A stretch of DNA of 64,000 nucleotides. Origin: CAMFTQ01 sp051881615. GTDB taxonomy: Bacteria; Bacillota; Clostridia; Oscillospirales; Acutalibacteraceae. Position numbers and translations under genes: made by a program. Positions 48,926 to 58,439 of the stretch are shown here, in pieces. The stretch spans positions 42,411 to 106,410 of the forward strand of contig JBJEQF010000024.1 in NCBI GenBank assembly GCA_051881615.1. The letters run 5' to 3'. The notes beneath the pieces are model-generated. The model made no database searches, was not told the DNA's origin, and worked only from the letters and a program-made list of their open reading frames with translations. Position 1 is the stretch's first letter, and each line of letters begins with the position of its first letter.

Positions 48926-51900
48926 TCAGTTGCTGTTTTCTTCCATAGCCGAAGGATCCCACGCAGTACCGTTGAATTTGCCGTTTGTTTGTGTGCCGTC
49001 AAGCCAGTAGCCTATAACACCTGAAACAGGAAGATCTACTGTCTGCTGACCGTTGCCGTCAGAGAACACAACAAATTCTGCACCGTCAGGGATTGCAATC
49101 TGATAGTTTTTCTGAGCGAACGGGTTATCCTCGTAATATGTCATCACACTGCCCGGAGCTTCTGCGCCGACTGCGCCATTTGAATTAAAGAAGTAAGCGT
49201 AAACTGTGTTCCAGTTCTGACCGTTTGTAAATCTCATAATTCCTTCTTCAAAAACGACATCGCCGCCTGTTGAACCGCCTATATCATCGCCCTCTGAAAA
49301 AGGCTGGCAATCAACCTTACCGTTTGAATCACCGCTTGGGCGATAACCGTAAACTCCTGCAAGAGTGAGGTCTACAGTCTGCGCACCGTTGCCGTTAGAG
49401 AATACTACTTTCACGGCACCCTCGGGAATATCAATTTCATAATAGCTGCCGTTTAGTGACATAGCACTTCCGGGCCATTCGTTGCCGACTGTGTTTGTAC
49501 CGTCAAAGAAGTATGCATATACACTGCCCCAGTTTCTTGTGTCGGCAAATCTGATTTTGTTTCCGTCGTCAACAGGCTCTGTAGTCGGCTCTTCTGTTGT
49601 CGGTTCTGTAACAGGCTCTGCTGTTGTAGGTTCAGCTGTTGTCGGTTCAGTAGTAACAACAGGTTCTGCCGTTGTCGGAGCAGTAGTAACAACAGGTTCT
49701 GCCGTTGTCGGAGCAGTTGTTTCGACAGGTTCAGGGGTTGTAGGTGCAGTTGAACCACCTGCATATGTGCCGACCTTTACATCAGACATTGCAACACCTG
49801 CAACGTACTTCTGAATGATTGTAGCGTCCTTGATATCTACCTTACCTGACGGTTCACAGTCAGCAGCAAGGAGCTGATTTGGTGAAAGTGTAACTATAGA
49901 AGCAAGTGCTTTCTGAATTACAGTTGCGTCGAGAACCTTAATTGCTCCGTCAAAGTCAACGTCACCGATTAAGTACTTATCACCAACAGGAGTACCTGTT
50001 GTCGGCTCTGTTGCTTCTGTTGTAGGCTGTGTTGGATTTGTTATTGGCTGTGAAGGATTTGAAGGCTGAGTAGGAGCAGTTGTCGGCTGTGTTGTCGGAG
50101 CTGTTGTCGGAGCTGTTGTCGGAGCCGTAGTAGGTACGGTTGTAGGAGCAGTTGTCGGTGCTGTTGTAGGAGCAGTTGTCGGTGCTGTTGTAGGTGCTGT
50201 TGTTGGAGCAGTTGTCGGCTGTGTTGTAGGCTCAGCAGAACCGCTGTCCTCTAAGAGGATTGTGCCGTTTGCACCGCTGTTGAATGTTACCTTACCGCCT
50301 GAAACAGTTGCTGTAGTACCGTCATATGTGTTCTTAAGAACTGTACCGTCAGCAAATGTGTTGTTAAGTGTGATAGTAATGCTTGCATTTTTATTTGCGC
50401 CGATGCAAGCTACAATCTTGTCGGTTACACCGTTTTTGTTATATGTTCTTGCAAATGCAGCGCCTGAGTTAGCTGAAAGTGATGTGTGTGAGCCTGCACC
50501 GACTGCGATGTGGTTATTTCTGAATGTACCAACCTTCTGCCAGTGAGCAAGAATTTTTGACTGGTTGCTTGAAGCGTTGTTAAGGTCGCTCCAGTTCATA
50601 TCGCCACGAAGTGCGTGGTCGCCCATACTTACACTGCCGTCTGAATACAGAGGTCTGCTTGTTTCGTCACCGTAGTAAATCTGAATTGCACCGGGCATAA
50701 GCTGGAATGCAGAACCCTGATAAATAAGGTCACAGTTTCTTGCAAGCCATGTATCGTGTGAAGAAATGTAAGTTAATACATTGAAATCATCTTTTGAATT
50801 GATTTGCTGTGCATATGTCTGGTACTTTGAGTTGATGCTTGAAGCATTTGGAACACCCGAACCGCCTGCATTAGCGGCAGTTGAGTTACCGAACTCAAAG
50901 TTAATGAGTGAGTCAAAGCCGCCCTGTGTGTAAAAGCTATCGTAGTTGAGGAAGTGAGGGAATACCTCACCTGTCATCCAGAAGTTTTCGTCCCAGTCTG
51001 CACCCGGCTTGTTCGGGTTGTTCTGACGCCACTTGCTAAGAGCAGAGTTACACTCTGTTTTAAGAGCCTTCCATGAAGCCAGCTCTACATGCTTTGCAGT
51101 ATCGCATCTGAAGCCGTCAACGCCGTACTTCTCTACCCACTGTGACAGCCAGTAAACAAGGTAATTTCTAACAGTCTTCTGCTTGCCTGTTGAGCTGAAA
51201 TACTTGTCGTGCTCAGCTTTTTTAGTGCTGTATGTATCTTCCTTTGTCCACTTTGTCTTTAACAGCTCAGGAATATCTACAGTTGTTGTGCTTTCTGTTC
51301 TGAAGTCAGGCAGGAACGACAGCTCCATTGTCAGGTCATCTCCGCCGCCGCCCTGATAGCCGGCAAGACCTGCACGGAGCCAATCCTTGCCCCACCACTT
51401 TGCCCAGCCGGCTGTGTTTGTCTGGTAGCTTATGTACTGGTGGTATGTCTGGTCAGTGAGCTTTGCGTTGTAGTAGTTATCTTCCCAACCTGACTTTAGA
51501 TCACCGAAGCCGTACTCGTTCATATCTAAAATTGTGTTGTAGCCTGCGTGGTTCATAACGATATCCATAACGATTCTGATACCGTATTTGTGAGCAGTAT
51601 CTACCATTTTTTCAAATTCCTCGGGAGTACCGAAGTTTGCGTCTGTTTCTGTGTAGTCAAGTACATAGTAGCCGTGGTATGAATAGTGAGGATAAGAGCC
51701 TGACTTACCGTTACCTGCTATACAATAGCCGTGAATCTGCTCATAAGGTGCAGAAATCCAAAGAGCGTTAACACCTAAATCTGTGAAATAACCCTCTTCG
51801 ATTTTCTTAGTAATACCGGCAAAGTCACCGCCGTGGAAAGCGGCAGCATTAGAGTTGCCCTTTACAACTTTTCCGTTCTGATCAAGACTTCTGCCGTATG

Positions 51901-52123
51901 CGTGGTCATTTGCTGTATTGCCGTTGTAAAAACGGTCGGTCAGCAAAAAGTAAACAGACGCATTGTCCCACGAGAAGTCGGACGCACTTTTTACGGTAGA
52001 TGCAGAGGTTGTTTCTGCTGTAGTTTCAGCAGCACCTGCCTGAGCTGTTGCAACAAATGCTGTAGTTGAAAGCATCATTGCACAGGCAAGAAATACGCTG
52101 AGAAGCTTTTTTGCACGTTTCAT
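48926..52123 (-). CDS. Secreted dockerin-bearing alpha-amylase with two starch-binding modules
   Basis: This 1065-residue enzyme cleaves alpha-1,4 bonds in starch. There is a signal peptide (1-31, FLACAMMLSTTAFVATAQAG) and a GH13 domain (about 48-620) with catalytic residues Asp341 (GFRCD), Glu386 (MTGE) and Asp457 (SSHD). A TTAP-repeat linker (about 631-713) leads to a type I-like dockerin at 716-778 (IGDVDFDGAIKVLDATVIQK, DIKDATIIQKYVAGV). A second Thr/Pro/Glu linker precedes two CBM26-like modules (about 856-940 and 961-1055), each with a NW..VYAYFF and VVFS(N/D)GNG core. The second calcium loop of the dockerin lacks some usual Asp (DCEPSGKVD). The domain set suggests docking to a cohesin scaffold, as in the amylosome. 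Confidence 0.94.
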   Translation of the reverse strand: MKRAKKLLSVFLACAMMLSTTAFVATAQAGAAETTAETTSASTVKSASDFSWDNASVYFLLTDRFYNGNTANDHAYGRSLDQNGKVVKGNSNAAAFHGGDFAGITKKIEEGYFTDLGVNALWISAPYEQIHGYCIAGNGKSGSYPHYSYHGYYVLDYTETDANFGTPEEFEKMVDTAHKYGIRIVMDIVMNHAGYNTILDMNEYGFGDLKSGWEDNYYNAKLTDQTYHQYISYQTNTAGWAKWWGKDWLRAGLAGYQGGGGDDLTMELSFLPDFRTESTTTVDIPELLKTKWTKEDTYSTKKAEHDKYFSSTGKQKTVRNYLVYWLSQWVEKYGVDGFRCDTAKHVELASWKALKTECNSALSKWRQNNPNKPGADWDENFWMTGEVFPHFLNYDSFYTQGGFDSLINFEFGNSTAANAGGSGVPNASSINSKYQTYAQQINSKDDFNVLTYISSHDTWLARNCDLIYQGSAFQLMPGAIQIYYGDETSRPLYSDGSVSMGDHALRGDMNWSDLNNASSNQSKILAHWQKVGTFRNNHIAVGAGSHTSLSANSGAAFARTYNKNGVTDKIVACIGANKNASITITLNNTFADGTVLKNTYDGTTATVSGGKVTFNSGANGTILLEDSGSAEPTTQPTTAPTTAPTTAPTTAPTTAPTTAPTTVPTTAPTTAPTTAPTTQPTTAPTQPSNPSQPITNPTQPTTEATEPTTGTPVGDKYLIGDVDFDGAIKVLDATVIQKALASIVTLSPNQLLAADCEPSGKVDIKDATIIQKYVAGVAMSDVKVGTYAGGSTAPTTPEPVETTAPTTAEPVVTTAPTTAEPVVTTEPTTAEPTTAEPVTEPTTEEPTTEPVDDGNKIRFADTRNWGSVYAYFFDGTNTVGNEWPGSAMSLNGSYYEIDIPEGAVKVVFSNGNGAQTVDLTLAGVYGYRPSGDSNGKVDCQPFSEGDDIGGSTGGDVVFEEGIMRFTNGQNWNTVYAYFFNSNGAVGAEAPGSVMTYYEDNPFAQKNYQIAIPDGAEFVVFSDGNGQQTVDLPVSGVIGYWLDGTQTNGKFNGTAWDPSAMEENSN

Positions 52124-52158
52124 TCAAAATTCTCCTTAAAATTATTCTAAATACGCTA

Positions 52159-52204
52159 TTGTCAGATAACGCAACTGACAACACATATCCTTAGAAAAAT
52201 TATA
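52159..52204 (-). promoter_or_regulatory. Promoter -10 and 5'-leader hairpin of the amylase gene
   Basis: On the minus strand TATAAT (52199-52204) lies 76 bases before the ATG, followed by a 7-bp hairpin, TTGTCAG/CTGACAA, at 52159-52181 in the leader. A -35 box is not clear. The hairpin could influence expression or mRNA stability. AAGGAGAA precedes the ATG. Confidence 0.45.
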
Positions 52205-52376
52205 TCAAATTTATTACAAAAAGTACATTAACTATTGTTACAAAGCTACATATGTTTTTTTGTTAAATATAGACAATAAATTTGACAAAAGTATAAACGT
52301 TATGACGAATGTTAACTTACTGTTAACAAATCACTAACTGCTTTATTGTTGTAAATGAATAAAAAGCATAACAAAA

Positions 52377-52402
52377 ACAGGCAAGGTTTTTGCCCTGCCT
52401 GT
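52377..52402 (-). terminator. Terminator of adhE
   Basis: ACAGGCAAGG at 52377-52386 pairs with CCCTGCCTGT at 52393-52402 with one mismatch. Read on the minus strand the stem is followed by a T-run. The remaining DNA between adhE and the amylase is AT-rich and holds no gene. Confidence 0.75.
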
Positions 52403-52432
52403 CTTTTATACTCAGCTTATTCAGTTTATAAA

Positions 52433-55036
52433 TTAAGCACCGTAGTAAGCGTTGAGGTACATCTGCTTGATTTCGCTCATCAATGGGTATCTTGGGTTAG
52501 CACCTGTGCACTGGTCGTCAAATGCCTGCTCAACCATATCGTCAAGTCTGTTGAGGAAGTCTTGCTCGTCAATGCCGTAATCCTTAATTGTCTTTTTGAT
52601 ACCGCATTTCTCTTTAAGCTCGTCAATAGCCTTGATAAGGTTTTCAAGCTTTTCGTTGTCGTTCTTGCCCTTGATACCGAGATAATCAGCAACCTCTGCG
52701 TATCTTGCAAGTGTGTGCGGATGGTCATACTGCGGGAATGTACCCATCTTTGTCGGAACTTCAACAGCGTTAAATCTTAATACCTCGTCAATGAGGAGTG
52801 CGTTTGCAACGCCGTGCGGTAAGTGGTGGAAAGCACCGAGCTTATGAGCCATTGAGTGGCATACACCGAGGAATGCGTTGGCAAATGCCATACCTGCCAT
52901 TGTAGCGGCGTTACCCATCTTCTCACGTGCAACAGGGTCGTTAGGACCGTTGTCGTATGCTCTTGGCAAGAACTCGAAAATCATCTTGAGTGAACGAAGT
53001 GCAAGACCGTCTGTAAAGTCTGTAGCAAGCATTGAAGCGTAAGCCTCGAGTGCGTGTGTTACAGCGTCGATACCTGAAGCGGCTGTCAGACCCTTAGGAG
53101 CATTCATCATCATATCAGCGTCAACGATAGCCATATTCGGCATAAGCTCGTAGTCGGCAAGAGGATACTTAACGCCTGTCTGCTCGTCTGTGATAACTGC
53201 AAAAGGTGTTACCTCTGAGCCTGTACCTGCTGATGTAGGAACAGCGATAAAGTAAGCCTTTTCACCCATTTTCGGGAATGTGTAAACTCTCTTGCGGATA
53301 TCAACAAAGCGCATAGCCATATCCATAAAGTCAGCCTCAGGATGCTCGTAGAGAACCCACATAATCTTTGCAGCGTCCATAGCACTACCGCCGCCGATAG
53401 CGATGATTGTGTCAGGCTGGAATGCTTTCATCTGCTCTGCGCCCTCTTTAGCGCAGGCAAGTGACGGGTCGGGAGCAACATTGTAGAATGTTGTGTGTGT
53501 AATGCCCATCTCGTCTAATTTATCTGTAACAGTCTTTGTGTAGCCGTTATTATACAGGAATGAGTCAGTAACGATGAATGCTTTTTTCTTGCCCATAACA
53601 TTTTTGAGCTCGTCAAGAGCAACAGGTAAGCAGCCTTTTTTGATGTAAACCTTCTCAGGTGCTCTGAACCAAAGCATATTCTCTCTCCTCTTTGCAACAG
53701 TCTTGATGTTGATAAGGTGCTTGACACCTACGTTTTCTGATACCGAGTTGCCACCCCAAGAGCCGCAGCCGAGTGTCAGTGACGGAGCGAGCTTGAAGTT
53801 GTAAAGGTCGCCGATACCGCCCTGTGAGGAAGGTGTATTAACAAGAATACGGCAGGTCTTCATTCTTGCGGCAAACTCTGCAATCTTGTCCTTTTCTGTT
53901 ACCTCGTTGAGGTAAACTGAAGATGTGTGGCCGTAACCGCCGTCTGCAACAAGTCTTTCTGCCTTGTCAAGAGCCTCGGAGAAGCTGCTTGCCTTATACA
54001 TAGCAAGAACAGGTGAAAGCTTTTCGTGAGCAAACTCCTCGCTGATTTCAACGCTTGAAACCTCGCCGATAAGAATTTTAGCACTCTCGGGAACCTCTAC
54101 ACCTGCAAGAGCTGCGATTGTGTGAGCCTTCTGACCAACGATTTTTGCGTTTAATGCGCCGTTGATGATGATAGTCTTTCTTACCTTTTCTGTTTCTTCG
54201 TCATTTAAGAAGTAGCAGCCACGATCCTTAAATTCCTTTTTAACCTTGTCGTAGATGCTGTCTAAAACGATAACTGACTGCTCGGAAGCACAGATCATAC
54301 CGTTATCGAATGTCTTTGAGTGGATAACTGAGTTAACGGCTAAAAGAATGTCTGCTGAATCGTCAATGATAACAGGTGTGTTGCCTGCGCCTACGCCTAA
54401 TGCAGGCTTGCCTGACGAGTAAGCAGCCTTTACCATTCCGGGGCCGCCTGTAGCGAGAATGATGTCAGCCTCTTTCATAACGAGGTTTGTAAGCTCAAGT
54501 GAAGGAACGTCAATCCAGCTGATGATGCCTTCGGGAGCGCCTGCCTCTACTGCAGCCTCAAGAACAATTCTTGCAGCCTCTGTTGTGCATTTCTTTGCAC
54601 GTGGGTGTGGTGAAATGATAATACCGTTTCTTGTCTTTAAAGCGATAAGTGTTTTAAAGATAGCTGTTGATGTCGGGTTAGTTGTAGGAATAACAGCGGC
54701 GATACAGCCGATTGGCTCTGCAACCTTCTGAATACCAAAGGCTTCGTCCTCTTCGATAACACCGCAGGTCTTTGTGTTCTTGTAAGCGTTGTAAATGTAC
54801 TCGGCAGCGTAGTGGTTTTTGATAACCTTGTCCTCTACGATACCCATACCTGTTTCTTCTACTGCCATTTTAGCAAGCGGAATTCTCATTTTGTTTGCAG
54901 CAGTAGCAGCAGCTAAGAAAATCTTGTCAACCTGCTCCTGTGTGTAGGTAGCAAATTTAGCCTGCGCTGCCTTAACGCTTGCAAGAGCTGCCTCTAAGCT
55001 TTCGATGCTGTCAACTGTTGTGTGTTGAATTGTCAT
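52433..55036 (-). CDS. adhE: Bifunctional acetaldehyde/alcohol dehydrogenase
   Basis: AdhE reduces acetyl-CoA to acetaldehyde and then to ethanol with two NADH, usually as long spirosomes. The N-terminal aldehyde dehydrogenase domain (about 1-440) has the catalytic Cys in NGMICASEQSVI. The C-terminal iron-type alcohol dehydrogenase has IAIGGGSAMDAAKIMW and the metal-binding ANAFLGVCHSMAHKLGAFHH region. The 867-residue length is normal. The Rex-like operator 95 bases upstream fits induction when NADH is high. It is the main ethanol-forming enzyme of this fermenter. Confidence 0.97.
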   Translation of the reverse strand: MTIQHTTVDSIESLEAALASVKAAQAKFATYTQEQVDKIFLAAATAANKMRIPLAKMAVEETGMGIVEDKVIKNHYAAEYIYNAYKNTKTCGVIEEDEAFGIQKVAEPIGCIAAVIPTTNPTSTAIFKTLIALKTRNGIIISPHPRAKKCTTEAARIVLEAAVEAGAPEGIISWIDVPSLELTNLVMKEADIILATGGPGMVKAAYSSGKPALGVGAGNTPVIIDDSADILLAVNSVIHSKTFDNGMICASEQSVIVLDSIYDKVKKEFKDRGCYFLNDEETEKVRKTIIINGALNAKIVGQKAHTIAALAGVEVPESAKILIGEVSSVEISEEFAHEKLSPVLAMYKASSFSEALDKAERLVADGGYGHTSSVYLNEVTEKDKIAEFAARMKTCRILVNTPSSQGGIGDLYNFKLAPSLTLGCGSWGGNSVSENVGVKHLINIKTVAKRRENMLWFRAPEKVYIKKGCLPVALDELKNVMGKKKAFIVTDSFLYNNGYTKTVTDKLDEMGITHTTFYNVAPDPSLACAKEGAEQMKAFQPDTIIAIGGGSAMDAAKIMWVLYEHPEADFMDMAMRFVDIRKRVYTFPKMGEKAYFIAVPTSAGTGSEVTPFAVITDEQTGVKYPLADYELMPNMAIVDADMMMNAPKGLTAASGIDAVTHALEAYASMLATDFTDGLALRSLKMIFEFLPRAYDNGPNDPVAREKMGNAATMAGMAFANAFLGVCHSMAHKLGAFHHLPHGVANALLIDEVLRFNAVEVPTKMGTFPQYDHPHTLARYAEVADYLGIKGKNDNEKLENLIKAIDELKEKCGIKKTIKDYGIDEQDFLNRLDDMVEQAFDDQCTGANPRYPLMSEIKQMYLNAYYGA

Positions 55037-55130
55037 TTCATCGCCCTCTTCTTGTAAAATTTATATTGATTTGTCCGATATACCTTGATTTAGTATAGCG
55101 AAAACCGCACAAAGATCTGCACGGTAAACA

Positions 55131-55148
55131 TTGTTAATATTTTAACAA
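55131..55148. promoter_or_regulatory. Rex operator upstream of adhE
   Basis: TTGTTAATATTTTAACAA is a perfect copy of the Rex consensus TTGTTAA-N4-TTAACAA. Rex represses fermentation genes when NAD+/NADH is high and releases them when NADH rises. It lies 95 bases before the adhE start on the minus strand. The remaining sequence 55037-55357 is AT-rich with a GC-richer patch near 55165-55210 and contains no gene that I see. Confidence 0.85.
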
Positions 55149-55357
55149 TGTTATGCAAAATAAAATGCAAGGTGCTTTCGCACGTTACATTTCACCCCTG
55201 ACATCGTCAAGGTTCGTTATTATTTTACGTTGAAATCCGAAAAAAGTCAATAGCTTTTCTGCCTTTTTACAGCATTTTAGCAATTTTACATATATTGTAT
55301 ATTTTGTTCTATTCGGATATGCTTTTTTTGTCTAATTTTTAATTGACGTACAAATAA

Positions 55358-56203
55358 TCATCTGACATAATCGCACCAGAATACTGCGTTTTCGGGTGAA
55401 ATTCTGACAGCCGACTTATCTGTGTAAACGAGTAATTCTTTTTGAATATTTTTCGCCGTTTCTTTGGCTTTTTCAATTATATTTTCGCCTTTGCTGTCAA
55501 CAGAGTATTTTTCGCAAAGCTGTTCAAAGGTGAGCCTTTCACAGTCGTTTTCACAGCTTAGCGGTTGAGCTGACAAGGAATATTGTTTTTTCAAAAGCTT
55601 TATGCCGATATCGGCATTTACAAGACTGCCTATATAAATAGGTGCATCGCACAAAAACATACCCGTTTTGAAATAGCCGATTGATACGGTCAAGTCCGAT
55701 TTAACAGCCGTTACAGCCTGTCCGTTATCGCCGTTTAATCCGCTGTTGATGTCTACGCTTACAACGTATGCGTCAGCATTATTTATCATATTTACAGCGT
55801 CCTTAGCACTTCCTCTTATTTCTCCGCAAAAGCCTGTACCCAATATGCAATCGACAATAATATCAAAGCCGTCAAGCGAATTTATTTCCTTTACAGAAAT
55901 AACCTCAACCTGCTTTTCCTTTGCAATATTCAGGTAATACTCCCCGTCAGGCGACAGCTTGTCGGATACCATAACTATTGTTGAGGTTATGTTATTGTCG
56001 GCAAGAATACAGGCAAGGGCATAGCCGTCACCGCCGTTATTGCCCGAGCCTGATACTATCGCAATATTACCCTTCCACTCAACAGAATTATAGACACTCA
56101 TAGCCGCGTTATACATCAGAGTTTTGCTTTCTGTGAAATTTTTTATAGTATAAGCGTCGCTTTGGCGCATATTTTCTACTGTGATTACATCATTTGTTTT
56201 CAT
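55358..56203 (-). CDS. nnrE: NAD(P)H-hydrate epimerase (YjeF N-terminal domain)
   Basis: NnrE interconverts R and S forms of damaged NAD(P)H hydrate so that the dehydratase can act on both. The YjeF_N fold is visible: VSGSGNNGGDGYALACILAD binds the nucleotide, VDCILGTGFCGEIRG follows, and VVSVDINSGLNGDNGQA is the substrate loop. The 281-residue length includes a C-terminal extension of about 80 residues. In most bacteria it is fused to the dehydratase; here the two are separate genes with a lipoprotein gene between. Confidence 0.92.
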   Translation of the reverse strand: MKTNDVITVENMRQSDAYTIKNFTESKTLMYNAAMSVYNSVEWKGNIAIVSGSGNNGGDGYALACILADNNITSTIVMVSDKLSPDGEYYLNIAKEKQVEVISVKEINSLDGFDIIVDCILGTGFCGEIRGSAKDAVNMINNADAYVVSVDINSGLNGDNGQAVTAVKSDLTVSIGYFKTGMFLCDAPIYIGSLVNADIGIKLLKKQYSLSAQPLSCENDCERLTFEQLCEKYSVDSKGENIIEKAKETAKNIQKELLVYTDKSAVRISPENAVFWCDYVR

Positions 56204-56215
56204 TTTAACTCTTCC

Positions 56216-56728
56216 CTATTTAAAATTTACCGTCATATCGGGCTTTAAGGCTGTTATGCCCAATATACGTCCTGTCTGATTGTCGGCAGTAAATGAATAT
56301 TCCGTTTCACCTGTTCTGCCGTGAAACTGAGAAATTTCGTCCTGTTGTTTGTCAAAGGTGAAATCGTTTTTGCTGATTGACATAAGAATTTTATAAAGAC
56401 AGCCTGCAAAGCCGTCTGACGGGATAAATATTTCATCGGCTGTGCAGTCAAGACCGTTGTACCCCATTTTGAGAGTACTGTCGGTAAAACGGTATGAAAG
56501 TCCCTTTAATGTAGGCGGTTCTGTTATTGTGATTGAAACTGTGTTTTCCTTCAGTGCATTGACATCTGCTGAAATTGAAATACCATTGTACTCTATTTGT
56601 GCCTGTGACGAAAAATCACTCTTTATCTTTGGCGGCGAAAAGCCGTCTGACTGAGAACAGCCGCACATTGAAAAGGCTGTCAGAATAACAGATAAACAAA
56701 AAAACAGCAAAGAAATAATTTTACGCAT
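56216..56728 (-). CDS. Predicted lipoprotein
   Basis: The 170-residue protein has a signal sequence (MRKIISLLFFCLSVILTAFS) ending in MCGCSQSDG. This resembles a lipobox, with lipidation likely on one of the two cysteines at 22 or 24. The mature part is beta-rich with no recognised domain (ITITEPPTLKGLSYRFTDST). It lies between the two NAD(P)H-hydrate repair genes on the same strand, 12 bases before nnrE, so it is in their operon. A link to that pathway is not evident. Confidence 0.75.
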   Translation of the reverse strand: MRKIISLLFFCLSVILTAFSMCGCSQSDGFSPPKIKSDFSSQAQIEYNGISISADVNALKENTVSITITEPPTLKGLSYRFTDSTLKMGYNGLDCTADEIFIPSDGFAGCLYKILMSISKNDFTFDKQQDEISQFHGRTGETEYSFTADNQTGRILGITALKPDMTVNFK

Positions 56729-56777
56729 AGAAACACTCTTTTCATAAAATTATGCAAAGCTGCTGTTTTTATTATCG

Positions 56778-57656
56778 TTATATCATCACCCTGCCAAAGG
56801 CTTGGTGCAGACAGTTTATAATGTCGGTAGGCAGCATTGAAATCTGTCCGTAAATTTCTGATGCTATATCCCCTGCCAGTCCGTGAATATACACTCCTGT
56901 GCAGGCGGCTTCAAACGCACCTCTTCCCTGTGATGACAGCGAAGAAATAACTCCTGCAAGTACATCTCCGCTGCCGCCTGTCGCCATACCTGCGTTACCG
57001 GTGGTGTTTATTGCACATCTGCCGTCAGGGGACGCAACTACTGTTTTGTGACCCTTGAGGACAACCGTCACGTTGTGCTTAGCGGCAAAGGAGGCGGCTA
57101 CAGCCTCTCTGTTGCTGTTTATATAGTCTGTTTTTGCACCGTACAGTCTTCCCATTTCTCCCGGGTGGGGCGTTAAGATAATATCGCAGTCAGCTTTGCT
57201 TAGTATATCTAAATCTATGAAGCGAGCTATGCAATTTATGCCGTCTGCGTCAATTATCAGCGGAACCTTACAGTTTTGTAATAAATCGGTTACTATTTTA
57301 GCGGTATCACAGTCACAGCCTAATCCGCAGCCGATAACTACGGCTGACGAGCTGTTCGCTGTCTCAAGGATTTTTTCTGAATTAAAAGCAGAAATTGTGC
57401 CGTTTTTTGTTTCTTCAAGCGGAAGATAAACGCTTTCGGGGAGCTTTCCTGCACAAATCGGGTAAATCAATTTCGGCAAGGCAGTTTTTAGAAGTCCTAA
57501 ACCGCTTTTTAAAGCGGCTGTGGTACAAAGTGTGGCAGCACCCGCCATACCGTAGCTGCCGCACACTGCAAGAAGAGTGCCCATAGTACCCTTGTGTGCG
57601 TCATTCGGTCGGTAAGGTATATTGTCTTTTGCAAACGATTTATCAATGGTAAGCAT
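56778..57656 (-). CDS. nnrD: ADP-dependent NAD(P)H-hydrate dehydratase
   Basis: NnrD removes the water from S-NAD(P)H hydrate at the expense of ADP, restoring the cofactor. It is a ribokinase-like fold with RPNDAHKGTMGTLLAVCGSY near the start, ILTPHPGEMGRLYG, and GNAGMATGGSGDVLAGVISS, the usual dehydratase signature. It is 292 residues. The next genes are a lipoprotein and nnrE, so this is a split version of the usual nnrE-nnrD fusion. The start region has a normal ribosome site. Confidence 0.93.
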   Translation of the reverse strand: MLTIDKSFAKDNIPYRPNDAHKGTMGTLLAVCGSYGMAGAATLCTTAALKSGLGLLKTALPKLIYPICAGKLPESVYLPLEETKNGTISAFNSEKILETANSSSAVVIGCGLGCDCDTAKIVTDLLQNCKVPLIIDADGINCIARFIDLDILSKADCDIILTPHPGEMGRLYGAKTDYINSNREAVAASFAAKHNVTVVLKGHKTVVASPDGRCAINTTGNAGMATGGSGDVLAGVISSLSSQGRGAFEAACTGVYIHGLAGDIASEIYGQISMLPTDIINCLHQAFGRVMI

Positions 57657-57676
57657 AAAATCTCCGCTTTCTGTTA

Positions 57677-58213
57677 TTACTTTTTGTTAATAAAAAGCTC
57701 CATAACAATCTCTCTTTTTAAATACGGTCGCATAGCCGTAAGCGTTCTTTCATCGGGTGTAAAAAACAGAACACAGCTGCCGTATGCCTCACTGCTGTAA
57801 GTTGCGGCATATGTGCTGTCGCTGTCAATGTCAGCCGCCGCAATAATCATTTTTGCAAACTTTTTGTTTGTAATTCTTTTATCGCTTGCCTTACAAAGTA
57901 AATCAAAGCTGCGAATTTCCATGTCAACAAGCTTTTTTCTTTTACGCTTTGCAACTATTCTGTCAATAGTTATGTTGCTGTTTGTAACGCAGTATTCAAA
58001 CTCAACAGCTTGACCGGTTATCAGATACCACGCAAGATAGATTAAGGCTATCATACAAAAAAGACCTATGTATATAAAATAAGGTGTGATAACGTAGGCA
58101 AGCAAAACGCAGATTGAGGGAACGATAATTGGCAAAAGGACATAAAGAACCGTCTTTGCGATATCTATCATTTTGCGTTTTTTCTTTACAAGCTGTTCAA
58201 TAAAAATATCCAT
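57677..58213 (-). CDS. Membrane protein of unknown function
   Basis: A 178-residue protein with a positive N-terminus and two membrane helices (VLLPIIVPSICVLLAYVI and YIGLFCMIALIYLAWYLIT). A cytosolic region of about 100 residues follows, with IRSFDLLCKASDKRITNKKF. I do not recognise it beyond a resemblance to DUF6106-like proteins, which I cannot confirm. ATG 58213 follows GTGAGGTATT; a longer frame to 58282 is less likely. It is upstream of nnrD in the same direction. Confidence 0.65.
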   Translation of the reverse strand: MDIFIEQLVKKKRKMIDIAKTVLYVLLPIIVPSICVLLAYVITPYFIYIGLFCMIALIYLAWYLITGQAVEFEYCVTNSNITIDRIVAKRKRKKLVDMEIRSFDLLCKASDKRITNKKFAKMIIAAADIDSDSTYAATYSSEAYGSCVLFFTPDERTLTAMRPYLKREIVMELFINKK

Positions 58214-58439
58214 ATAGTAATACCTCACAAAAATTAAAATCCAATTGTATTTTATAATATCACAAAATCTAAAACTTTTCAATAAATATTTTTGTGCTTT
58301 TGATTATTTTGATGAATTTTCGCCCTGTTTTTTTGTAAAAAACAAATAAATTACGTAATATTTTTTAAAAAGTTATTAGAAAAGTATTGAAAATTTTTGT
58401 CTTAAATGTTATTATAAATCTAATTTTAATACACATAAC

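Noticed and set aside
50040..50240. Repetitive TTAPTTAP-coding DNA considered as a CRISPR-like or tandem repeat array
   Set aside because: It is a coding linker of the amylase with 12-base codon-scale repeats. There are no spacers and no cas genes.
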